This document shows, in pieces, positions 36,919 to 44,188 of a DNA stretch of 64,000 nt. Source of the DNA: Neisseria sp. (lineage in GTDB: Bacteria; Pseudomonadota; Gammaproteobacteria; Burkholderiales; Neisseriaceae); assembly GCF_030530745.1 (NCBI RefSeq), contig NZ_JAUMUI010000009.1, forward strand, positions 1-64,000. The letters run 5' to 3'. How positions within the stretch are numbered: the first letter of the stretch is position 1; the number at the start of each line of letters is the position of its first letter. The notes beneath the pieces are model-generated. The model was not told where the DNA came from and did not search any database. It worked only from the letters and a program-made list of their open reading frames with translations. Both the position numbers and the translations under genes were made by a program.

Positions 36919-36949
36919 AAGGCCGTCTGAAATGTTTCAGACGGCTCTT
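36919..36949. terminator. Inverted uptake-sequence pair after the 36-aa gene
   Basis: AAGGCCGTCTGAAA faces TTTCAGACGGCTCTT with a 2-nt loop and one mismatch, followed by TG then T4. It lies between the convergent 36-aa gene and mlaC. Confidence 0.8.
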
Positions 36950-36982
36950 GTTTTGATACCCTATCGTTTCCGCATCAGAGCA

Positions 36983-37597
36983 TCACAACGACTCTACTTT
37001 TTTCAAGCCTTTGGCACGCACGGTTTCTATCGCGCCGTCGATGCCTTTCTGCTTGATTAACTCATTGAACTGGTTCCGGTAAACCGTAACCAAGCTCACC
37101 CCGTCGACACGGATGTTATACACCTTATACACCGGCCCCGTTTTATAGAGCTGGTATGCCACCTCGTATTTTTTGCCATTTTTGGTGCGGATTTCAGAAA
37201 ACACGTCCACCTTATTGTTGCCGTTATCGGTAATTTTAGGCAGCAGCTTCACCTGCGCATCGGCAGCGCCCATCAAGGCGGAGCGCGCATACATCGAAAT
37301 CATCATTTCTTTAAATGCCGCGATAAAATCGGTTTTCTGCTTGGCCGAAAACTCCCGCCACGGCAAACCTACGGCCAGCGCCGAAATGCGTTGGTAATCT
37401 AAAAAACCGTCGGCATAACGCTCGATCCGGCGGATTTTCTGCTGTTCGCTCAAACCGCCGTTGCGCGCCACCTTCAACACCGTGTCGATATTCTGCTGAG
37501 CCTGCACTTGTGCCGGGTGCTGCTGGGTTTGCGCGGCAGCATAAGGCGACACCAGCGCAACAGGCGCGGCAAGCAAAACAGCCATCAGTTTGTTCAT
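36983..37597 (-). CDS. mlaC: MlaC-type phospholipid-binding protein
   Basis: A 204-residue periplasmic protein with a cleavable Sec signal (MNKLMAVLLAAPVALVSPYAAAQ). It carries phospholipid between the outer-membrane Mla complex and the MlaFEDB transporter. Conserved blocks are YADGFLDYQRISALAVG, FKEMMISMYARSAL, VDVFSEIRTKNGKKYEVAYQLYKT and GVSLVTVYRNQFN, all Ttg2D/MlaC features. No mlaF, E, D or B gene is next to it, unlike the usual operon, so this may be a second, stand-alone copy. Nothing in the sequence suggests damage. Confidence 0.88.
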   Translation of the reverse strand: MNKLMAVLLAAPVALVSPYAAAQTQQHPAQVQAQQNIDTVLKVARNGGLSEQQKIRRIERYADGFLDYQRISALAVGLPWREFSAKQKTDFIAAFKEMMISMYARSALMGAADAQVKLLPKITDNGNNKVDVFSEIRTKNGKKYEVAYQLYKTGPVYKVYNIRVDGVSLVTVYRNQFNELIKQKGIDGAIETVRAKGLKKVESL

Positions 37598-37741
37598 GTT
37601 TTTCTCTCTCGAAAATAAAAAAATGTGCCGTTACTTCACAAGGCATCGGAACACCGCTTCCTTATGAAACGGCCGTATTTAACAACAAAGCGGCGTTACC
37701 TTGCATTAAAAACTGCAAAATAAGCGTTACGGCTTTCATAT

Positions 37742-37786
37742 AGGGCGACGCTTTATGTCGTCCTGTATGTTGAAACATTCATTATA
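37742..37786 (+). repeat. Short hairpin repeat, second copy at 32285-32330
   Basis: The string AGGGCGACGCTTTATGTCGT followed by CC.GTATGTTGAAACAT is closely repeated at 32285-32330, in the leader of the OmpA-domain gene. GGGCGAC and GTCGTCC can pair around GCTTTAT. Its function is unknown. Confidence 0.55.
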
Positions 37787-37875
37787 AAAACACCGCAAAA
37801 TACAAACAGCCCGGCCGATAGTTTGCCCGCATGAGGCATATTCCTTCAACAATCGCCGCATTTGTTTGAAAAACA

Positions 37876-37912
37876 GGCAGGCCGTCTGAAACAATTTTTC
37901 AGACGGCCTGCC
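37876..37912. terminator. Inverted uptake-sequence pair after the membrane-protein gene
   Basis: Sixteen-base arms GGCAGGCCGTCTGAAA and complement with a 5-nt loop. It follows the stop of the 188-aa gene by 20 nt. Confidence 0.82.
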
Positions 37913-37931
37913 CAAAACCACATATCAAAAC

Positions 37932-38498
37932 CTAACGGATCTGCGGACGTGATTCCAAAACCACCCGCGCCTGCTCGGTGAGCGCACCCAAATCAATCAG
38001 GCCGGCCTGAGCCAGCACCATCATCAGCACACTGCCGGCAACCACGGTCAGCACCACATAAACCAAGTAGCCCAGCATCACCCGCCAGCCCGGCCGGCCG
38101 CTCATTCTAATCAATCCCACGGCCTGCGCGACAAATATCCAAATCTGCCAAAACATCCCCGCAGCCGCCAAAGAAGGCACGTAAAACAAAGCCAGCAGCG
38201 GCACCGACAGCGCTTCGGAAGCCAGCACAAAGCCCCATAGCGGCAACCTGGCCGCACCGTTCGACAGCATCCGCCCCATCACCAGGCTCAACACACCGCA
38301 TTTCAACGCCGTCAGCAACACGGCCAGCGTAACTACCGCCGGGCTTTTGCCGAACAAAGGAGCCGTAGCGGCCGCATTTACCAAACCGATCAGCAGCAGC
38401 ACGGCGGCGGAAACGGCCGGCGAATAGCGGTAACCGGCGGGATTTTTATAACGCAGGCGCAGAATGTCCCACATGTCGCTTAGAAAGTGATACAGCAT
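37932..38498 (-). CDS. Integral membrane protein, function unknown
   Basis: A 188-residue protein with about five hydrophobic helices (around residues 28-44, 52-74, 85-110, 113-128 and 140-165) and a short soluble N-terminus. The layout resembles YIP1/DUF1282-type proteins. It is transcribed alone between a terminator and a gap. No ribosome site stands out before the ATG at 38498. The function is unknown. Confidence 0.7.
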   Translation of the reverse strand: MLYHFLSDMWDILRLRYKNPAGYRYSPAVSAAVLLLIGLVNAAATAPLFGKSPAVVTLAVLLTALKCGVLSLVMGRMLSNGAARLPLWGFVLASEALSVPLLALFYVPSLAAAGMFWQIWIFVAQAVGLIRMSGRPGWRVMLGYLVYVVLTVVAGSVLMMVLAQAGLIDLGALTEQARVVLESRPQIR

Positions 38499-38668
38499 AA
38501 CAGATACGTTTCGGGAAAAGCGTGCATTGTATAGCCAATCAACGCTTTTTCAAACAGGGCACCGATCGACCGAAGAACACCCGCCGGATGACGGAGAGAC
38601 ACAAAGCGGTTTTAGGATATTTTTTTACCTTTTCGGCCGGGTATGGCAAGCGGGTAGAAAATCATTTT

Positions 38669-38998
38669 TCAGGCATGGGCGGATTGGCTGATTACACGGT
38701 TTACCCACTCATTCAAGCTGATATTTTGCGCTGCCGCTGCCGCCGCCGCATGGGTTTCAGGGCTTACCCGCACATTAAAGCGGCCTGAATACTGTTTATA
38801 CGGCTCAATACCTTTTTCTTTACACACATCGAGAAAAACCGCCAAACTGGCCGCCCCCTCTTTGTGCAAGTCTGCCACGTTATCGGCGTAAAAATCCGCC
38901 CCACCGTTAAGGCCGACAAACTCGCCGCGCAGTAACCCGGTTTCGGGGTCGTATTGAATAATGGCTTTATGGCCGTTGATTTCCATTACATTGTTCAT
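38669..38998 (-). CDS. hicB: HicB-family antitoxin
   Basis: A 109-residue antitoxin of a HicAB module. The N-terminal part (INGHKAIIQYDPETGLLRGEFVGLNGG) is the HicB fold that blocks the toxin, and the C-terminal YSGRFNVRVSPETHAAAAAAAQNISLNEWVNRVI is a ribbon-helix-helix DNA-binding domain for autorepression. The ATG at 38998 overlaps the hicA stop by 4 nt (ATGA). The order is toxin first, as usual for HicAB. Confidence 0.88.
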   Translation of the reverse strand: MNNVMEINGHKAIIQYDPETGLLRGEFVGLNGGADFYADNVADLHKEGAASLAVFLDVCKEKGIEPYKQYSGRFNVRVSPETHAAAAAAAQNISLNEWVNRVISQSAHA

Positions 38999-39330
38999 GG
39001 CTTTACTCCGTTTTCTTCCAACCATTTACGCACGATCGAAACTGCGCCTTTATCCGTATCAGGGTTTGGATGCGGCCTATGAAACACTTTCACTTGCCCG
39101 AAAAGGATGATCGCTATACGGCTACCCTCCCTTTCTTGAACTTCCGCTCCCAATTCGATAAACAGGGCTTCAATATCCGCCCATTTGATGCTGCCGGATA
39201 CGGGGCGGCTGAATATTAAATCGGGAAACCACACCAGCAGGTAGGGAATGGCCTTGTTTTTGCCGTTGGTAGCTAACCGCAGGTTAGGTATGGTTATAAA
39301 CTTTTCAGACAGCCTAACCCTCTTATCCAT
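38995..39330 (-). CDS. hicA: HicA-family mRNA interferase toxin with unusual N-terminus
   Basis: The C-terminal 70 residues (SGSIKWADIEALFIELGAEV ... FHRPHPNPDTDKGAVSIVRKWLEENG) are a typical double-stranded-RNA-binding HicA. It cuts mRNA and is neutralised by the HicB encoded next. Relatives start about 12 residues before RPVSGS; here the open frame continues about 40 residues upstream (DKRVRLSEKF...), with a degenerate uptake sequence encoded in it. The ATG at 39330 overlaps the stop of the upstream 57-aa gene, so coupled translation is likely; a GTG nearer RPVSGS is the alternative start. Confidence 0.75.
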   Translation of the reverse strand: MDKRVRLSEKFITIPNLRLATNGKNKAIPYLLVWFPDLIFSRPVSGSIKWADIEALFIELGAEVQEREGSRIAIILFGQVKVFHRPHPNPDTDKGAVSIVRKWLEENGVKP

Positions 39331-39496
39331 CACGAGGCAGCTTTACCTTCAATAAATAGAATACCAGCAGCAACGGCGGAATCAATACCCAAGCACCCCA
39401 TTCTCCCACTGCAATCAGTAACAGCAACAGAGTAAAAAGCACCGTCATTCCGCCAATAAAAGAATGCCAAAGCACCCAAAAAACAAACCGTAGCAT
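39323..39496 (-). CDS. Small membrane protein, 57 residues
   Basis: The protein MLRFVFWVLWHSFIGGMTVL... is nearly all hydrophobic, with two helices (about 4-30 and 34-50) and a basic end KLPRDG. The ATG at 39496 has an AAGGAT ribosome site 6 nt upstream. Its stop overlaps the hicA start (ATGGATAA), so the three genes form one coupled operon. The function is unknown; a third gene in a HicAB operon is uncommon. Confidence 0.65.
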   Translation of the reverse strand: MLRFVFWVLWHSFIGGMTVLFTLLLLLIAVGEWGAWVLIPPLLLVFYLLKVKLPRDG

Positions 39497-39607
39497 TTTG
39501 TATCCTTTCAGGCGGCATTTAACCGCCCTGAACCAACGCCCGCGATTCATCACAGCGGGCGCGTAAATAATCCGAATACCATTACATCAACCCTACCCGT
39601 CAGGCCA

Positions 39608-39748
39608 TATCGCGGATTCAATTACTCCGATACAAGGCAGTGCAAGTAGTAAGGAACCGGTTCTGTTGCCGCCTCAGCGGCTTACAAAACCGTTCTCTTT
39701 GAGCTAAGGCGCATCAACGCCGTACTGTTTTAAATTTAAGCCACTATA
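39608..39748. mobile_element. Correia-type repeat element (CREE), degenerate copy
   Basis: About 141 bp. The right end TTTAAATTTAAGCCACTATA matches a Correia end, and the left ATCGCGGATTCAATTA is a decayed one. The interior has ACAAGGCAG and AAGGCGCATCAACGCCGTACTG. It lies downstream of tRNA-Leu. Confidence 0.65.
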
Positions 39749-39777
39749 TTTTGATAAACAGGTATAGACGTAAAAAA

Positions 39778-39798
39778 AACAGCCCCCGAAAGGCTGTT
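39778..39798 (-). terminator. Terminator of tRNA-Leu
   Basis: On the - strand AACAGCC and GGCTGTT pair with a 7-nt loop, then a run of T follows, 12 nt beyond the tRNA end. Confidence 0.85.
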
Positions 39799-39810
39799 GT
39801 TTTTTGAGTT

Positions 39811-39896
39811 TGGTGCGGAAGGAGAGACTCGAACTCTCACACCTTGCGGCGCTGGAACCTAAATCCAGTGCGTCTACCAATTTCGCCACTTCCGCA
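39811..39896 (-). tRNA. tRNA-Leu (anticodon UAG)
   Basis: An 86-nt cloverleaf with encoded CCA. The acceptor arm pairs GCGGAAG with CTTCCGC, the D-arm region contains GGCGAAATTGGTAGAC, the anticodon loop TTTAGGT lies between CTGGA and TCCAG, giving UAG, the long variable arm is typical of Leu, and the T-arm contains GTTCGAGTC. Confidence 0.95.
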
Positions 39897-39995
39897 TAGA
39901 ATATGGAAGGCGGGATTATACCGAAAGTTAACGGAGATGCAAATCTGCCGCGCTTGAAAAAAGATATAATGCACCCATTTCTAAAACGTATAAAC

Positions 39996-40022
39996 AGGCC
40001 GTCTGAAAAGTTCAGACGGCCT
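39996..40022. repeat. Inverted DNA uptake sequence pair upstream of the GAF-like gene
   Basis: Twelve-bp arms (AGGCCGTCTGAA) with a 3-nt loop, 36 nt upstream of the next start codon. In this 5' position it may act as attenuator or simply as an uptake signal. Confidence 0.75.
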
Positions 40023-40058
40023 CAATACCGAATTAACGCAAGAAAAGGAAGCACCGAT

Positions 40059-40727
40059 ATGCCTGTTTCGCTGATCCGCGATTATTTGCAAACGCAAGGC
40101 TTGCGGCTGCCCGAAGACGATATCCGCGTGGGCGTGCTGGCGGCGCAAACGGTGATGCATAACGGCCGCGCCGAAATCGACCGCGGGGTTTTGTGGTATG
40201 CCGCAGACGATGCCGTGCTGTCGGAGCATATCGCCCCCACGCCCGAAAACGAAACCCTGCTCAAGCAGATTTTCATGGCTTTGGATTCGGCCTGCAGCCG
40301 CACCGCCGCCGCACAAAGCGCGGTGGTGTATGCGCTGCTGCCGTCCGAACAAGGCCCGTTTTTGCTGCGTTTGGCGCAGCAGGGGCAGGTGTTGGCACAA
40401 CGGCTGCCGGTTAGCGAAGAAAACGCCCGCTTCCACCTGCCCGTGCGTTCGGCGCAAACCGGCTGGCTGAACCTGGCGGAAGATGTGGCGCACTGGCTCG
40501 CTTCGGAAGCACTCGAAGGTAGCCACAACGGCCGCAGCCAAAGCCAGATGTCGCTGCCGGTCAGCACCGGAAACGGCAGCGTGCTCGGTGTCGTGCATGT
40601 AGAATACGAAAGCAAAGCAGCGCTCACCGAAGCCGTTCAGGCTGATTGGGTGGCGCTGGCACTGGCGCTGGCCGAACCGATGTCCGCTTTGCTGCAATCC
40701 GAACACCAAGAGGAACAAAATGACTGA
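40059..40727 (+). CDS. Conserved GAF-like protein upstream of ribA
   Basis: A 222-residue cytosolic protein. The middle and C-terminal parts ([23 protein letters not shown] ... [23 protein letters not shown]) resemble a GAF-type sensor domain. The ATG at 40059 has AAAAGGAA upstream; the longer frame from 39903 runs through the uptake-sequence pair and is unlikely. It overlaps ribA by 8 nt, so they are co-translated. The name is based on fold likeness only. Confidence 0.65.
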   Translation: MPVSLIRDYLQTQGLRLPEDDIRVGVLAAQTVMHNGRAEIDRGVLWYAADDAVLSEHIAPTPENETLLKQIFMALDSACSRTAAAQSAVVYALLPSEQGPFLLRLAQQGQVLAQRLPVSEENARFHLPVRSAQTGWLNLAEDVAHWLASEALEGSHNGRSQSQMSLPVSTGNGSVLGVVHVEYESKAALTEAVQADWVALALALAEPMSALLQSEHQEEQND

Positions 40728-41307
40728 ACCGTTGAAATTTATCGCCGCCTGCCGCCTGCCCACCGAGTGGGGAGTGTTTACCCTGCACGGGTTTGAAGAA
40801 GCAAACGGGCAGGAGCATGTGGCGTTAACCATGGGCGACATCACCGACGGAACACCGGTGCTGGCGCGCATACATTCCGAATGCCTAACCGGCGATGCAC
40901 TGTTTTCGCAAAAATGCGACTGCGGCCCGCAGCTTCAGGCGGCCATGCAAGTAATCCAGCAGGCAGGCCGTGGCGTGATTGTTTATCTGCGCCAAGAAGG
41001 GCGGGGCATCGGCCTGATCAACAAAATCCGCGCTTATCAGCTGCAAGATCAGGGTTTGGACACGGTGGAAGCCAATGTGGCGCTGGGCCTGCCGGTAGAT
41101 GCCCGCGATTTTACGCCGGCCAAACATATTTTCGAGCATTTGGGCGTGAAAGAAGTCAACCTCTTAACCAACAACCCTGAAAAAGTGCAGGTGCTGGCCG
41201 ACGCAGGCATCAGGGTCGCCGAACGCGTGCCGCTGCAGGTGGGCGGAAACACAGAAAACGAACGTTACCTCAACACCAAAGCCGAAAAACTCGGCCATTG
41301 GTTTTAA
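40720..41307 (+). CDS. ribA: GTP cyclohydrolase II
   Basis: First enzyme of riboflavin synthesis; it opens GTP to diaminohydroxyribosylamino-pyrimidine phosphate with release of formate and pyrophosphate. It has 195 residues, as a stand-alone RibA. Zinc cysteines lie in [20 protein letters not shown], and the catalytic segment [11 protein letters not shown] follows. LTNNPEKV is conserved. It overlaps the GAF-like gene by ATGACTGA. The C-terminus is complete, and no RibB domain is fused to it. Confidence 0.96.
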   Translation: MTEPLKFIAACRLPTEWGVFTLHGFEEANGQEHVALTMGDITDGTPVLARIHSECLTGDALFSQKCDCGPQLQAAMQVIQQAGRGVIVYLRQEGRGIGLINKIRAYQLQDQGLDTVEANVALGLPVDARDFTPAKHIFEHLGVKEVNLLTNNPEKVQVLADAGIRVAERVPLQVGGNTENERYLNTKAEKLGHWF

Positions 41308-41652
41308 ACAAACGCCCACACAGCCACAATCAGGGTTTTCCCCCTGCTTTGGTAAAAACAACCTATCGGGGACTGTTAAATTAGTTGACCACTACATTTT
41401 GAGGCAAAAACCGCGTATGCAAGGCAAAAAGCGCAGCAAGGTTGAACCTTGCGGGCATTTTAGCTTCTCAAGTCCGCTACGCTGCCTAACGCCGCAAACA
41501 GGGTGTTTCGGCCAAAAACACCGCCGTTGCGTTGTGTCAACAGACCCTAAGATCTCAAACTACCCTACTGCTGCACCCCTAAGTGGCAACAATACCGGAA
41601 CCAAGCCGATTCACTATATAATGCGCCCTCTCACGCACACGAAAGCAACACC
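41308..41652. other. Intergenic region after ribA
   Basis: 345 bases, mostly filled by the diverged MITE-like copy at 41367-41549. The remaining 100 bases contain an AT-rich TATATAAT stretch near 41614, a possible promoter for the next gene. Confidence 0.6.
41367..41549. mobile_element. MITE-like element, diverged copy 2
   Basis: It shares the core (ATGCAAGGCAAAAAGCGCAG, then a gap, GCATTTTAGCTTCTCAAGTC and CGCTACGCT) with the copies at 4180 and 61717, but its ends differ: GGGGACTGTT on the left and AACAGACCCTAA on the right, again an inverted pair. This may be a sub-family with its own end sequence. Confidence 0.6.
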
Positions 41653-42744
41653 ATGTTTACCCTGCCCGACACCCGCCCCTACCCTACCGATCCGGTCAAA
41701 AACAGCCTGCTCGCCTATGCCTCGCAAATCGCGCACAGCACTTCCGCCGCGCAGCGCAAACTTTCCGCCGAATCGCTACAGGCCGAAATCTACATGATGT
41801 TGCAGCAAAACTATTATCTCGGCCTTTCCGTGGCCATGAGCATGGCACCCGACTCCGACAGCTACCGCGCGCTGTTAAACGGCCTGAACGACACCCTGCA
41901 AGCCAAAACCGATGATGAAATCCAATGGTTCGCCCTGCCCGTGGTGCTGGTGGCCGGCTGCAACCGGCCGCAAACGCTGCCGCTGGACACCCCCGCGATA
42001 GAACTGTGCGCCTGCCTGGCCGATTATCCGCACCTGTGCGGGCTGGTGCAGGCAACCTGGCTGCCCAAACTGGTGCGCTCCGCCGATTTGGCTGCCGTCA
42101 ACGCCGGCCAATGGTTCGCCGCCAAACAAAACGAAGCCGCCGCTCAAGTGCTTGCCGCCAAGCTGCCGCAAGCCGATTTGGACATACCCCAAGGGCAGTC
42201 GGTACATGTAGTGTTTGCGCTGGGCTATGGCAAAAAAAGCATTCAGACGGCCCTAACCCCCAACCTGCGCGAAGCTGCGCTGCCGCTGATGCAGGTGTGG
42301 CAGACCGCCCTCACGCGCCCCGGCCTCACCCTGTTCACCAACCCGCTCGCCCCCGCCACGCCGCCGGCAGCCCTCACCGACGGCAGCCATATGCGCTTGC
42401 GCATGGCGATGGACGTGTTTGCCGCCAACGCCCTGCGCGCCGTGCGCCTGCAAAGCCCGCGCGCAGGCGTAGTGGTGGCCGCGCAGCAGGGCGGTAAAAT
42501 CCTGTTCGGCTTCAACGCCACCGACAGCGCCTTCGAGCTGGCCGACCAAGTGTTCACCTGGCCGCTCTCTCCCGCCGACCGCATCGAAACTATACAGCAG
42601 AACTTTTTAGATCTGATGGTTGAATGCCAAGTAGAAAACATCCGCCTGTTGCACGACGCGCTGCCCGAAGAAGCCGAACTGCCCACCTACGCCCAAGCGC
42701 TCAAGCTGCCCGGCCACAACCCTTTGTTTGCAGAGCAATCATGA
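41653..42744 (+). CDS. Conserved hypothetical protein
   Basis: A 363-residue protein without signal peptide or membrane helices. It is rich in Ala and Leu, with features such as YMMLQQNYYLGLSVAMSMA and QNFLDLMVECQVENIRLLHD. It overlaps the tyrosine phosphatase gene by 4 nt (ATGA), so the pair is one operon. I recall similar proteins in Neisseria genomes but know no function. Confidence 0.7.
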   Translation: MFTLPDTRPYPTDPVKNSLLAYASQIAHSTSAAQRKLSAESLQAEIYMMLQQNYYLGLSVAMSMAPDSDSYRALLNGLNDTLQAKTDDEIQWFALPVVLVAGCNRPQTLPLDTPAIELCACLADYPHLCGLVQATWLPKLVRSADLAAVNAGQWFAAKQNEAAAQVLAAKLPQADLDIPQGQSVHVVFALGYGKKSIQTALTPNLREAALPLMQVWQTALTRPGLTLFTNPLAPATPPAALTDGSHMRLRMAMDVFAANALRAVRLQSPRAGVVVAAQQGGKILFGFNATDSAFELADQVFTWPLSPADRIETIQQNFLDLMVECQVENIRLLHDALPEEAELPTYAQALKLPGHNPLFAEQS

Positions 42745-43208
42745 AAACCTACCGCATTTTGTTTGTGTGCCTCGGCAACATCTGCCGCTCGCCGATGGCC
42801 GAATACGTTTTCCGCAGCCAAGCCGCCGAAGCGGGCGTGGCACACCGCATAGAAACCGCCAGCTCGGGCACTTCGGGCTGGCACAACGGCGAAAACATGC
42901 ACAACGGCACCCTGAAAAAACTCAAGCAGCAAGGTATCGACCCTTCGGGCTTCGCCAGCAGCCAGGTTAGGCAGAGCGACGGCAACCATTACGACTTTCT
43001 CATCGCCATGGACGACAACAACCTCGCCGAACTCGAACGCCTGTTCGGCCGCCGCCCCGAACAAATTTTCAAACTCACCGACCTGATACCCGAAAGCGGC
43101 TACAACCATGTGCCCGACCCGTGGTATACCGGCGATTTCGACGAAACCTTCCGCCTCGTTTCAGACGGCGGCCGCGCCTTGCTGCGCAAACTGGGGCTAA
43201 CCCCATAA
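42741..43208 (+). CDS. Low-molecular-weight protein-tyrosine phosphatase
   Basis: A 155-residue cytosolic phosphatase. The active-site loop is FVCLGNICRSP (C-x5-R) and the general-acid Asp lies in VPDPWYTGDFDETF. It removes phosphate from tyrosine, in other bacteria often on kinases of capsule export. The start is ATG 42741, overlapping the upstream gene. No tyrosine kinase gene is nearby, so the target is unknown. It is a full-length family member. Confidence 0.93.
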   Translation: MKTYRILFVCLGNICRSPMAEYVFRSQAAEAGVAHRIETASSGTSGWHNGENMHNGTLKKLKQQGIDPSGFASSQVRQSDGNHYDFLIAMDDNNLAELERLFGRRPEQIFKLTDLIPESGYNHVPDPWYTGDFDETFRLVSDGGRALLRKLGLTP

Positions 43209-43228
43209 TTTCCCCCGGCTTAAACTGC

Positions 43229-43274
43229 TTTCAGACGGCCTAAACAACTTGCAAAGGTAACAGGCCGTCTGAAA
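43229..43274. terminator. Inverted uptake-sequence pair after the phosphatase gene
   Basis: Arms TTTCAGACGGCCT and AGGCCGTCTGAAA with a 20-nt loop. The position, 21 nt after the stop, suits a terminator, though the long loop makes it weak. Confidence 0.6.
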
Positions 43275-43303
43275 AACCCTTCTTAACCCCGTTAGGAGCA
43301 AAC

Positions 43304-43798
43304 ATGAAACTTTTGAAAACCCTGCCGCTGATATTCGCTGCCGCCGTTCTTGCCGCCTGCACCCATACCTCGGCAGACAACAGCCACGCAGCGCCCGCAA
43401 CAAAGGAAAGCGCCATGCAGGAAACCCACACCGTAACCAGCCGCTACGGATTTAACGAAACCGTGCGCCGCCTCGAAACCGCCATCACCGACAAAGGCAT
43501 GGAAATCTTCACGGTTATCGACCATCAAGCCGCCGCCCGCAAACACAACCTGACCATGCAGCCGGCCAAAGTGATCATTTTCGGCAACCCCAAAGCCGGC
43601 ACGCCGCTGATGGTCAAAGACCCGCAATCCGCCTTCAACCTGCCGCTGCGCGTGCTGGTTACCGAAACCGACGGTAACGTGCAGGTTGTGTTCTACAACG
43701 TCCGCAGCCTGATCGAAAACAGCCGTATCGGTTTTGCCGACGTTGAAAACACGCTGGCCAAAACCGAAGGGCTGATCCGCCAAACCGTTACCGAATAA
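43304..43798 (+). CDS. DUF302-domain lipoprotein
   Basis: A 164-residue lipoprotein with signal MKLLKTLPLIFAAAVLAAC (lipobox LAAC), a short linker and a DUF302 domain (SRYGFNETVRRLETAITDKGMEIFTVIDHQAAA ... IIFGNPKAGTPLM ... RVLVTETDGNVQVVFYNV). DUF302 proteins are periplasmic and of unknown biochemical role. A ribosome site GTTAGGAG lies before the ATG. It appears to be transcribed alone. Confidence 0.88.
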   Translation: MKLLKTLPLIFAAAVLAACTHTSADNSHAAPATKESAMQETHTVTSRYGFNETVRRLETAITDKGMEIFTVIDHQAAARKHNLTMQPAKVIIFGNPKAGTPLMVKDPQSAFNLPLRVLVTETDGNVQVVFYNVRSLIENSRIGFADVENTLAKTEGLIRQTVTE

Positions 43799-43848
43799 AG
43801 GCATACCGAGACCTTTGCAAAATTCTTTCCGATACCTTAAAACACTTG

Positions 43849-43926
43849 CGTCATGCTCGGGCTTGACCCGAGCATCTGTTTGTTTTAGAAGAACAGGAGA
43901 CACTCGGATCAAGCCCGGGCATGACG
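43849..43926. repeat. Palindromic 78-bp repeat, copy 1
   Basis: Both halves are inverted: CGTCATGCTCGGGCTTGACC and, at the far end, its complement with small changes. Copies are at 46700-46777 and 58166-58240, all in gaps after genes. The RNA would fold as one long hairpin. Confidence 0.8.
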
Positions 43927-43986
43927 AAATATAACTAAATTCAGGGCTAAAACAGCTTTTTTTGCAAAGGCCTCATACCCGGTATT

Positions 43987-44025
43987 TTCAGACGGCCCGG
44001 CGGTTTCCAAGCCGGGCCGTCTGAA
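43987..44025. terminator. Inverted uptake-sequence pair upstream of ftsK
   Basis: Fifteen-bp arms TTCAGACGGCCCGGC and complement with a 9-nt loop. It lies in the gap between the DUF302 gene and ftsK. Confidence 0.65.
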
Positions 44026-44188
44026 TTTCAAACCGCTCCCGAAACATTCCGGGGCCTTTCGCAGCATCATGCAGCATAATATTGTATAATTTCGCCTTTT
44101 CCGCGCCGAAACACCCCGGCTTTCCGCCCGAACCGCATTTTTGCCGCCTGCCCGCTTTTTTTCAGACGGCCCGACCACGCGATACACT

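Larger units (their letters stand above)
37598..37931. other. Intergenic region between mlaC and the membrane-protein gene
   Basis: About 330 bases, with a hairpin repeat at 37742-37786 and an inverted uptake-sequence pair at 37876-37912. The rest is AT-rich and featureless. Confidence 0.6.

Noticed and set aside
39996-40022. Possible riboswitch ahead of the GAF-like/ribA operon (FMN type)
   Set aside because: The only structure is an inverted uptake-sequence pair; no FMN-riboswitch core is visible.
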